Shown in pieces: positions 44,401-56,100 of a stretch of DNA of 64,000 bases. Origin of the DNA: Diphasiastrum complanatum (Eukaryota > Streptophyta > Lycopodiopsida > Lycopodiales > Lycopodiaceae); contig CM055112.1 of assembly GCA_029204225.1 (NCBI GenBank), positions 25,931,922-25,995,921 on the forward strand. Direction: 5' to 3'. A program made the position numbers and the translations under genes. The notes below the pieces were generated by a model. It saw only the letters and a list, made by a program, of their open reading frames with translations, did not search any database and was not told where the DNA came from. Every line of letters begins with the position of its first letter. Positions within the stretch are counted from its first letter, which is position 1.

Positions 44401-47400
44401 ATTAAGAATAAATACCCTATGCCTCGGGTAGACGAGTTGTTTGATCAACTCGATGGGGCTAAGTTTTTCAGTAAAATAGACCTCAAATCGGGATATCATC
44501 AAGTCCGTATAAAATCGGAAGATGTCTCGAAAACAGCTTTTAGGACTCGTCACGGTCATTATGAGTTTAAGGTGATGCCATTTGGGCTCACAAATGCTCC
44601 AGCTACCTTTATGACCTTGATGAACAGTGTCCTCAGACCATAGGTAAGTTTGTAGTCATATTTCTAGATGACAATCTCGTCTACAACAAAACGAGGAAGG
44701 AGCATCTAAAACACCTCAGAAAGGTGTTTCGATTGCTCAGAAAGCATAAGCTTTATGCTAAACAATCCAAGTGTGAATTCTTCGTTGAAGAAGTAGCATA
44801 TTTGGGTCACATTATCTCTTCAGATGGGATTAAGATGGACCCAAATAAGGTTAAAGCCATACTCAGTTGGCTGAGACCTCAGAATATTTTGGAACTTCAG
44901 ATCTTTCTTGGTTTGGCGGGATATTACAAACGATTTGTCAAGGAATATGCTCAGATAGGAGTTCCCATGACAAATCTTCTTAAGGGGAAGGGAAAGGAGT
45001 TCATTTGGGAGTCCGCACAGCAGGAGAGCTTTGATGCTCTCAAAACAGCCTTAGCTACAGCACCAATTCTAAAGGTCGTCGACCCTAATCAGCCATTTGT
45101 GGTCGAAACAGATGCTAGCGACTTTGCAGTAGGTGCTGTGCTAACTCAGAGTGGACGACCAGTTGCGTTCGAGAGTAAAAAACTCGAGCCAGCTCAGACT
45201 GGGTACAGTGCTATGAAAAGGAACTCTTTTCTATAGTCCATGCCCTTAAGACTTGGAGGCATTATTTGTATGGTGCCAACTTTGAGAAGGTCTATTTTTA
45301 AGCCCGTGCCATGCGTCCTAGGTCTAGTTTGGCCCTGATGAGGACATCAGCTTTTGACCATGAGAGTCTCAGATACCTTTGCAATCAACCTGAGCTTAGA
45401 GGTCGGAAAGCTCGTTGGGCTGAGTTGAAGCAAGAGTTTGACATGTCTATCAGATATAGACGTGGAAAATTCAATACAATAGCAGATGCCCTTAGCAGAA
45501 TGCCTATGATAAAGGAGTTGGTTTTACTCAGATTCGTAATGAGTTACTCGAGTCCTTGAGAGGGAAATGCCAGCATGATGCATTCTTCTCTACTATCTGG
45601 AACTCAGTCCCGAGCAGACAGTTACAGACTCTAGATTCAGTTCCCGGGGCTGGTGCCAGTTCGTCCAAGAATACGGCAGCTTCCGTTGAGGATGATGATG
45701 AGTCCGAGTATACGGCGTCAGATGACGTTGAAGATTCTGAGCCTGTATTACCCAAGCAAACCCCAGTGGTTGAGGGTCAGTTGACTCAAGGATTCAAATG
45801 GAAACAATATTCCATTCAGGATGAGTACTTGCTCTATAGAGATAAAGTATGTGTCCCCAATTCAGAGGATTATAGGCAGCAGGTCCTATATGAATGTCAT
45901 GACAATCCTAGTGCGGGACACCCAGGCATACAGAAGACCTATGAGCTTCTTCGTAGGCAATTTTTCTGGCCTAGTATGAAAAAGGACGTCCACCAGTATG
46001 TAACCAGTTGCCAGAAATGTCAAGTAAACAAAGCAGAGCGTTTAAAGGCAGGAGGGTTGGTTTCCAGTCTTTCGTGTAAGTCAGTTACGAAAAGCCTTAG
46101 CCAGATCAGAAAATCTGGTAGGGGACAGTGTTCTAGTTCTCCCATTGGATCCTCAACAACCTCCACATGAACCAGAGGATATTCTTGATAGTAGAGAGAC
46201 GCAGACTCGTCATACTCTATACCGTGAATATCTGGTTAAGTGGAATGATCAGCCTGTTGAGAATGCCACTTGGGAAAGAGGCAGCGTCCTTCGCAAGATT
46301 TTTCCAGACTTTGTCTTAGAGGACCAAGACGGTTCTTAAGGGGGAGGGAGTGTTACGAGCTCGTGACCAGTGCCGAACCCTAGAGAACACAGATAGGTTA
46401 GATACCACAGTCAGGGTCGTGTCCAGCGTACACGACCAATAGGGCAAGACAGTGTGAGTAGTGTGCCCCAGCACGGTCCATAGCCATGGCGGGCCTAACA
46501 CTGCCTAGGGACCCTGTCAGCAGGATAGGACTCCCAGTTGGGTCCCGACGTGCAGTCGGCCACGTCAGTGACGTGTGGCCGACACTTGGCAGTTGCATGC
46601 TACCAGTCCTCACACTGGGCTAGGAGGGGCTTACTCTATATCAGGGAGTAGGCAAGGTTGGGTGGATCAGTTAGTGTTTGCCCTACTATGGTGTTAGGAT
46701 CTATTACATATAGGCTGTTCAATTTGAGCACTAACAAGATTATTGTTAGTCGTGATGTGCATTTTGATGAAAAGAATTGGATGTGGCCCCAACTCATATC
46801 TTGAAGGGGGACAACCCACATAGTGTGAATGTTGAAATTTTTCCAGATTTGGTACCATCTTCTATTATTGGAGATAAGGGTCAGCAATCAACCAGTTTCG
46901 ACCTGCCCAACACCTCATCAAGTTTAGAGCCTAATGTTCATCACGAACCACCCATTGTTGCTCATAATCAGCCTGCAGGAACTGTTGGACAGCAAGGACC
47001 AGTTTTGGAAGATCTTGGACAGCCAAGTGTGGTGTCGGAGGATCTTGGACAGCAAATTGTAAGAAGAGACATGGCTGTTGGACAGCCCAAAACAGTCCCA
47101 CGGTGGCTGTTGTCGACTTTGCGGGACAACAAAGTAAGTTCATTTTATGATGGAAAGACACGTGCCTCTACAAAATCAGTGGACTATGCTGATTTTTCAG
47201 ATTTTGCTCTTTCATCTCATGGAGATGTTGCAGACGAACCTGCTTTCTATGAGCAGGCCAAGGGAGTAAAATGTTGGGAGGATGCGATGCAAGATGAGTA
47301 TGACTCACTTATGAAGAACCAGATTTGGGTTCTTGTTGATCTTCCTCATGGGAAGAAGGCAATTGGTTCTAAATGGGTGATGGTTTTTGAAACCGCAGAT

Positions 47401-50093
47401 TTAGGCCTATTGCATTTTTATCTTGGTCTTGAATTTGTACAAGAAGGGGTTGGAATTTTCATCTCTCAAGAACGCTACATTGGGCAGATTTTGAAGCGCT
47501 TCAAGATGGAAGATTGCAAGCCTATGGAGACAGGTTTGAAATTAAGTAGTCAAGGTGATGGTGAATCATTTGACACTTCTTTATATTGTCAAGCTATTGG
47601 CTGTCTCATTTACCTATGTACTTCAAGATCGGACATTTGTTATAGTGTCTCACTCATGAGTCGATTCATGCATGCCCCGATGACATCACATTGGAAAGCG
47701 TTGAAGAGGATCTTTCGATATCTTCAAGGAATAAGAAGTCATGGACTGGTTTTTCCTGCTTGTGATGATGCATGTTTGATTGGTTTTAGTGACTCGGATT
47801 GGGGTGGAGATCAAGACACTAGACGCTTTACAAGTGGACATTGCTTTTTCTATATTACATAAGAGATTTAAAAAATAATGCATTGTCTCTACCAACCATG
47901 AAAATTGAAACTGTAGGAAAGCAAGAGTCAAGTCACCAAGATCTAGTTATCAATCAATCTCCACATAAAACAAGAGAGAAGAGGCTGGGCTCCCAACTCT
48001 AAGAGAGAGAGAGAGAGAAAACAACAACAAGAGCAATGGAGAGCAATGCTTAGCTAAAGTGTTAAAATGGAATACACAATGAGCATCTAACTACTTTACC
48101 TGGATGTGACCAAATGCCACCAAAGCCTAAGGTTAACCACTTACTAAATGTAGAGCACCCCCAAAAGTGAAGATAGGGCCCCTAAACAAAATTAGACCCC
48201 TAAGGACCCACGAGTCAGTACATGACCAAAATTGGGTCCAACTGAACTTAAGACAAACTTAAGATGGCCTAAATAACTAAATACCCATGGTTACACAAAT
48301 CTCGACCTTTTGGGTCAAAGTAACCTATGATTAACTTTAGCATAGTCATTTATTTCTAACACCCATCATGAAGTCTCTCCCGAACAAAGTGATAATGGAT
48401 CTCGATGTGCTTCGTCCTCGCATGAAAAACAGGATTCCGTGCAATGGCAATAGCACTTTGACTATCAATCAAGATAAGAGTGGCTGAGGGCTCGCCAAAC
48501 TTCATGTCAACAAGTAGTCTTCTCAGCCATAAACACTCTGTTGTGGCTGAAAATATCGCTCTATATTCTGCCTCACTAGAAGAAGTAGCAACAGTGGGCT
48601 GCTTTTTACTTGACCACGAAATTGTAGAATTTCCCCGTTTCAAAACGTCAAATAGACGTTCGAAACGACTGTACAAAGAAATGAATTTTTTTTTGCATTT
48701 CCGCGCTTTTTCGAGAAGTGCTTGCGAGAGACTTTTAGTGAGACAAATGCTCAGACAAAACTATAAGGGAATGAAATAAGATAGCAATTGATCAGAAAAG
48801 CATAAATTCATTTTGACATAATATTGAATGCAGTAAAACCCTAGGATTGAATTCAGCAAGCAGCATGTACAAATTAGATGAATCAAGAGCAGAAAACAAT
48901 AGCGGATGCAATCGTGTATTCATAAACAATTTTGAATATTGATTATCTATGTCTGACACACACCCGCTAATAAGCAGTGAAATGTTACCTCTATGATAAA
49001 TTGATCATAAATCAATTGACTCTTGATCTTTTGTCTTTATCTATATTTAACTTGAGAAAATGATCAACTATTTTATACTAGTTAAGAATGTTGCATGGGC
49101 TTATCCAATTGATGGTTTACAACGACAGTTTAATTAGCTCGCAATTGGTACTTAGCCATATTGAGCTGTAGATCGCAATTGGCACTTGGCCATATTGCGC
49201 TGTCACTTATCCAGTTAGGTTTCATGACAGCTATTTGCTAACAATGGTTAGAGCAAGTCGTTAGCTTCAAAACAGGTGGTAACATGTTTTGTTAATTCTC
49301 GACAAATATTTGTTGACCCTTTGATAGTCTCTCGACAATTATTTGTCGTTGTCGTCGTTGTTGCCGTGATTCGTAAGGATCCGTAAGCAGGTGTAAAGGT
49401 TCTTAATTAGTCGTAAGACGTAAGCCTGTGAGCAAACTTAAAACGCCTGTAAACGACCATAAAGCATAAGCTTATAAACAAGCTTAAAACATATGCCAAT
49501 AAGTAAATGTAAGAGCTTGTAAGACATTGTAAAAGGTCGTGAGCTCGTAGGCAATTGTAAGTGGCCGTATGCGATCATAAACTTCCTTTGCGATTCTCGT
49601 GTATTTTTGCAGTTTGTGCAATAATGCGAGTAAACCTGCAACAACTGGATAAATGAATGAATGTAGATTAAAAATCGAATTAGAGTGATAAGGATAATAA
49701 TCCAATACCTACCCCCCCCCCACCCTTAATATGAATCCATGAATGGCTTGATCTTCAAACTTCGCATTGTAGAAAATCTGTTGTGTACATCCAAGCTCAA
49801 CGCCTTTGTAAATATATCTGCGGTCATGTCTTTCGTTCGACAGTACTCCAAACTTACCTCTTATTTTGGGAACTTTGATTTTGAAATAGTGATACTTATT
49901 ATGAATTCACTTACTCCTAGAGTGAAATCTAGGGTTGCATGATAAAGCAATAGCACTCTGATTATCACAAAATATAATAGGCGGATCATACTGTTTCAGA
50001 AAAACATTTTGTAGGAAAGCAAGAGTCAAGTCACCAAGATCTAGTTATCAATCAATCTCCACAAGAAACAAGGGAGAAGAGGCTGGGCGCCCA

Positions 50094-50149
<56 letters not shown>

Positions 50150-53100
50150 CAACAACAAGAGCAATGGAGAGCAATGCTTAGCCAAATTGTCAAAATGGAA
50201 TACACAATGAGCATCTAAGTACTCTACCTGGATGTGGCCAAATGCCACCAAACCCTAAGGTTAACCACTTACTAAATGTAGGGCACCCCCAAAAGTCAAG
50301 ATAGGGCCCCTAAACAAAATTAGACCCCTAAGGACCCATGAGTCAGTACATGACCAAAATTGGGTCCAACTGAACTTAAGACAAACTTAAGATGGCCTAA
50401 ATAACTAAATACCCATGGTTACACAAATCTCGACCTTTTGGGTCAAAGTAACCTATGGATTAACTTCAGCATAGTCATTTATTTCTAACACCCTCCTGAA
50501 ATGACAATGCAAAAACTGAAATCTTCACTATGTAACAAAACCAACACGTGGTATCAAATTTAAAGCTTTGCATAAAGCTTCAAATTTGACTCTAGGCAAC
50601 GCCTTGGTGAAGAGGTCCGCAATATTATCCTCCGTAGGACAATATTCAAGTAAAATGTCGCCATCATGAAGTCTCTCCCGAACAAAGTGATAATGGATCT
50701 CGATGTGCTTCGTCCTCGCATGAAAAACAGGATTTCGTGCAATGGCAATAGCACTTTGACTATCACTCAAGATAAGAGTGGCTGAGGGCTCGCAAACTTC
50801 ATGTCAACAAGTAGTCTTCTCAGCCATAAAGACTCCGTTGTGGCTGAAAATATCACTCTATATTCTGCCTCACTAGAAGAAGTAGCAACAGTGCGCTGCT
50901 TTTTACTTGACCACGAAATTGCAGAATTTCCATAGAAAAAGCAATGTCCACTTGTAGAGCATCTAGTGTCTTGATCTCCACCCCAATCCGACTCACTAAA
51001 ACCAACCAAATGCATCATCACAAGCAGGAAAAACTAGTCCATGACTTCTTGTTCCTTGAAGATATCGAAAGATCCTCTTCAATGCTTTCCAATGTGATGT
51101 CATCGGGGCATGCATGAATTGACTCATGGGTGAGACTCTATAAGAAATGTCCGGTCTTGAATTAGATAGGTAAATGAGACAGCCAATAGCTTGACAATAT
51201 AAAGTAGTATCAAATGGTTCACCATCACCTTGACTACTTAATTTCAGGCCTGTCTCCATCGGTGTAGCAACCGGCTTGCAATCTTCCATCTTGAACCGCT
51301 TCAAAATCTGCACAATGTAGCATTTTTGAGAGATGAAAATTCCAGCCCCTTCTTGTACAAATTCAAGACCAAGATAGAAATGCAATAGGCCTAAATCTGA
51401 GGTTTCCAAAACCATACCAAGATCAAGTAATACAGCATCAATCTGCTGCTCATTACTTCCCGTAATAATAATATCATTAACATAAAGCAAAATAATGATG
51501 ATATAATTTGGAGTATGCTTGACATGAAGAGTAGATTCGCTAGGACTATTAGTAAACTTTTGATCACAAAAGTATGCATGTATCTTTTGATACCACATCC
51601 TCGGAGCTTCTTCAGTCCATAAAGTGCCTTCTTGAGAAGACAAACTTTATCTTCTTGGCCTTCAACCAAAATACCAGCAGGTTGTTGAAGGTACACTTCC
51701 TCATTGAGATCACCATTGAGGAATGCTGTCTTTATGTCAAGTTGCCACAAACGCCAACCAAAATGGGCAGCCAAAGAGGTTACTACCCTCACGGTAGTCA
51801 TCCGAGCAGTAGGAAAAAAAGTCTCTTCATAATCAATCCCCTTTTGCTGAGCATAGCCTTTGGCAACAAGCCTTGCCTTGTACCTTTCAATGGTACCATT
51901 TGCCTTATACTTGATTTTGTATACCCATTTTTAGAACCAATTGCCTTCTTCTCATGAGGAAGATCAACAAGAACCCAAATCTGGTTCTTCATGAGTGAGT
52001 CATACTCATCTTGCATCGCATCCTCCCAACATTTTACTCCCTTGGCCTGCTCATAAAAATCAGGTTCTTCCGCAAGATCTCCATGAGATGTAAGAGCAAA
52101 ATCTGAAAAATCAGCATAGTCCACTGATTTTGTAGAGGCACATGTCTTTCCATCATAAAATGAACTTACTTTGCTGTCCCGCAAAGTCGACAACAGCCGC
52201 CGTGGGACTGTTTTGGGCTGTCCAACAGCCATGTCTCTTCTTACAATTTGCTGTCCAAGATCAGCAGGATGCTGAAATTTCACAACAAAAAGCAGAGAAG
52301 CTCCTCTTCTGGTAGGGCGCCAACAAACAAGCTTGCTGCAGATCCAGTAGTTTTGATACCATGTAGGAAAGCAAGAGTCAAGTCACCAAGATCTAGTTAT
52401 CAATCAATCTTCACAAGAAACAAGAGAGAAGAGGAAGGGCGCCCAACTTTGAGAGAGAGAGAAAACAACAACAAGAGCAATGGAGAGCAATGCTTAGCCA
52501 AACTGTCAAAATGGAATACACAATGAGCATTTAAGTACTCTACTTGAATGTGGCCAAATGCCACCAAACCCTAAGGTTAACCACTTACTAAATGTAGGGC
52601 ACCCCCAAAAGTCAAGATAGGGCCCCTAAACAAAATTAGACCCGAAAGGACCCACGAGTCAGTACATGACCAAAATTGGGTCCAACTGAACTTAAGACAA
52701 ACTTAAGATGGCCTAAATAACTAAATACCCATGGTTACACAAATCTCGACCTTTTGGGTCAAAGTAATCTATGGATTAACTTCAGCATAGTCATTTATTT
52801 CTAACACATTTGATAGTAAATTTCTCAACCACATTGCTTCCTTTGTTGCTTAAGAGGCACTTTGGACACTGGTCAAAGATTGTTCCACGAATTTCAGATG
52901 ATCTTGTATGTCTGATTGTAGGGTTTTATTGACCCTTTTTGCCATAGTTGGTAGACTCTCATGGGTTGGACTAGCAGGCAGTGAAGAAGGAGAATTTACA
53001 GGAGAAGGAACGTTTGAACGATCTTCTAGATTTTCCATGCTTGCAAAGGAAGGAAAAAAAGAACAGAAAGATTATAGGAAAAGTTCGCATTTTTTTTTGC

Positions 53101-56100
53101 AAAGGAAAATTCAAAAAACAAATATGACAATTCTAAAATTTGGTGTAGCATCGATTTAGGTACCATGACAATTGCTAGGAAATCTGAAAATTGTTTTTGG
53201 CTAGTATGTCCATAATACATCATTGCAATATGTATTCAAACATACTAGTGTCATTTAGTGCTACAACTATAATGTTGTCTCTTCCATTATGGCCTTATTA
53301 TAAGGGCTTCACTTTTGTTAAGTAGAAAGCCTATAGATCAAAGTTGTTCTCTCATTTTGACATTCCCTTTGCAATACACTTTCTTGTTGTCTACCTTCGA
53401 CATCATTATAAGTGATTACTACTCAACATGCTTGAAAATATCTTACTTCTAGATCACGACCAAGGAAAAAGGGGCTGTACACGATTTTGGCCAAAATGTA
53501 TGTTTTATCGCTACATAACCATTGGGAATTGCATAGTTTTGATCTGTTGTAGATGTAGAAAAGTGTTGGTGCAATCAAAACTTATCATTAAATAGTGAAT
53601 TTTTCTCTTTAAGGTTATTGCAGATTGAAAAATTTGCTCTTCATGTTTTGAAAGCACAAGAGCTTTGGGATAGACTCTCTGAGCAGGAGCAAGATTATGC
53701 TCAAAGGTAAGCCTAGTTAGAAAGATAATCTTAATCATCCAATTTAAGAATTTGCTTCTTGAATGGTGTAGTTTACCATGGATTGTTACAGCATACAAAA
53801 TTATGGCTAATCAAGTTGATTTGAAGTCTTGCTCAATGTGGATATTGCAGTATGTGTGCGAGGTAATTCTAACCAAATCTTGGTATTTTGATAGGTTCAC
53901 CGACTCGCTTCATAAGCACTTTCAACAAACAGTTTTAGGCAAGTTGCCTTATGGCTACCAGTCAATCATGAAACAAGCCACTTCAAGTGAAGAAGATGAC
54001 ATGAGTATCCTCATAGTATTCTTTCAACATTTTGTTTTTTCGTAGCAAAATCAAGTAGTTTTGGAGTTGTCATGAAATCAATTTTGGTAATGTATTTTCA
54101 CATCTTAGTTGTAAGAACGAAATCATTGTAGCTATACTGAGCACCTGAGAGACAATGTGAAGTTAGTGAATTAAACTCTACCCCTACTTTGGTGTAAATA
54201 GGCAAAAGTTGAACATAAGACTAAGTTGACTCTAAGACAAAAGTTCAAAAGAAGTACCTAAAATTTGAGCCAACTTATGTATATGAAGGTACAATGCTTT
54301 CATTGAGGGACAATTACTAGTAATTACTTGGAAAGTTTAGCGTTGCTTTCATTGAAGGGAAATCACTAGTAACTACATGGAAAATTCAGTGTCGAATGTT
54401 TTGCTTATTTCTAGCTATTTTTGGTATACAGCTCCACGCATTTTGGCACCTAGAAGGTGATTTTTTGACTCCCACCTCTTGTGTAACCCCTATGTAACTC
54501 CCAACCTATGCCTATTGGCTCTCAGCATTCTCATCCTTGGCATTTCTTGTGATTCGATTTATTGTATTCCCAATCTTGAGTAGTTCATTAAATGAAGCTT
54601 CTTTTTGCTTTCTCTCTTGCTGTCTCATGAATTTTGTGAATGCTATTCTTCTTGCAAATAGATTAAGGCTGATTGCTAGCTGATTTCTAACATTTGGTAT
54701 TAGAGCATGATAGGTTAGCACTACATTTATGGAGTATTGTAGGTCTATTCAATCAAGGGAGCTTCTATTGTAGCCTTTGAACATTTCTAGAGAGAGAAAG
54801 TGCCCTCCTAGGAGGCATTTGATTTCAGATTGTTTTCTCAAATTTTTTTAGAGGAATTTGTTTTCACGAGGGTCTACAATCTATTAGAAGTGAAAAAAGC
54901 CTAGTGGATAGGTTGATTTTTTTTCTTTTTTGTAAATCAGGAAGTTAAAAACCAACAACTATAGAAAGTGCTATCCTATTAAGTAGCATTAGTTGTCGAT
55001 TCGCGGTTTAAACTGGCCCGGTTCGAACTGTGGTTTGGTTTGAATCGTTGCCTGCCAAATTTTTTTGCTAGGTCGCGACTGGGGCTCGAAGGTTTCTAAA
55101 CACGGATTTTTGAGAGGAGAGCAAAGGAGAGAGAGTGAGAGAAGAGGAGAGGGAGTGAGAAGAGGAGAGAGTGTTAGAAATCCATAATCCATAATATGGA
55201 TGGACAGACTAGGATTCGAACCCAGGACCTCCCTCATATCGGATGGGATGCTCTACCACTAAGCTATCCGCCCTGTTTGATAGTTCTCTCTAGAGTGTGG
55301 ATTGATATTCCAACACCCCCCCTCAAGCCACACTTGGTTGGGGTCCTAGTTGTCACCTGCCCCACAACTTGGGCCACCTAACCATGGCTCTGACACCATG
55401 AACTGTTAGGTCTAACTTGGCTCTGATACGATGTTAGAAATCCATAATCCATAATATGGATGGACAGACTAGGATTCGAACCCAAGACCTCCCTCATACC
55501 GGATGGGATGCTCTACCACTGAGCTTGCCCTGTTTGATAGTTCTCTCCAGAGTGTGGATTGATATTCCAACACCCCCCCTCAAGCCAGACTTGGTTGGGG
55601 TCCTAGTTGTCAACTGCCCCACAACTTGGGCCACCTAACCATGGCTTTGACACCATGAACTGTTAGGTCTAACTTGGCTCTGATACCATTTAGAAATCCA
55701 TAATCCATAATATGGATGGACAGACTAGGATTCGAACCCAGGACGTCCCTCATACCGGATGGGATGCTCTACCACTGAGCTATCCGCCCTGTTTGATAGT
55801 TCTCTCTAGAGTGTGGATTGATATTCCAACAGAGAGGTGGTGAGAGAAAAGGAGGTAGTGTGTCAGGGGGTGTGAGAGGGAGAGGGACTGTCTGTATGTG
55901 TGTGGGAGAGAGTGAGTGTGACGGAGAGGCAGCGAGCTTAGAGGCATTCATCCTTAATTATAATTTAGGAGTGTGAGGCTTGAGCCATCATCCATGTCAC
56001 ATAAAAGTTCAAAGTTGAAACTTGAGAGGAGGGAGTGTATTAGAACTTAGTAAGTAGTAAGTAACCTGGGGAGTGAATTCTGAAAGATGATAGATTATAG

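Larger units (their letters stand above)
41199..46708 (+). mobile_element. Gypsy chromovirus J nested in copia I
   Basis: 5,510-bp forward insertion with two 358-bp LTRs (41199-41556, 46351-46708; about eight differences by hand count, some 98% identical), primer site, gag, pol, chromodomain, polypurine tract, and target duplication TATAG (41194-41198 and 46709-46713). It is younger than its host element I. The integrase core is deleted and several frames are broken, so it is non-autonomous. Confidence 0.95.
38779..48634 (+). mobile_element. Copia element I, split by J and inverted at its 3' end
   Basis: Forward copia element: 5' LTR 38779-39217, primer site, gag, protease, integrase, then interrupted at 41198 by J, resuming at 46709 with RT and RNase H to 47853. 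Its last part (rest of RNase H and 3' LTR) is present in reverse at 47854-48634. Element L (50010-52806) is a relative whose intact order shows how the parts belong together. Outer flanks GTTTA (before 38779) and GTTTC (after the re-oriented 3' LTR) differ by one base and may be the target duplication. Confidence 0.88.
50010..52806 (-). mobile_element. Copia element L, complete insertion with gag-integrase deletion
   Basis: 2,797-bp minus-strand element, same family as I. 5' LTR 52362-52806, 3' LTR 50010-50490, primer site, polypurine tract, target duplication CATTT (50005-50009 and 52807-52811). Its leader is joined directly to the integrase C-terminal region, removing gag, protease and most of integrase. 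RT and RNase H remain. It lies in RNase H of copia M. Confidence 0.94.
55172..55831 (-). mobile_element. TRIM element with three LTRs carrying a tRNA-like sequence
   Basis: A 660-bp insertion arranged LTR (55172-55315), internal (55316-55431), LTR (55432-55572), internal (55573-55688), LTR (55689-55831). LTRs are 141-144 bp, TGTTGGAATATC...TTTCTAACA on the minus strand. Each internal part has a primer site (TGGTATCAGAG, minus, 55421-55431 with one change and 55678-55688) and a polypurine tract (minus TTGAGGGGGGG). The whole is flanked by GAGAG (55167-55171 and 55832-55836). No coding capacity: a terminal-repeat retrotransposon in miniature in tandem form. Confidence 0.93.

Noticed and set aside
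50100-50146. GA repeat as a separate regulatory element
   Set aside because: It is a microsatellite expansion inside the LTR; the sister LTRs have shorter versions.
55202-55273. A functional nuclear tRNA gene
   Set aside because: The anticodon arm pairs poorly, position 33 is C and not T, and the sequence is repeated inside three LTRs of one TRIM. It is better described as a tRNA-like promoter block.
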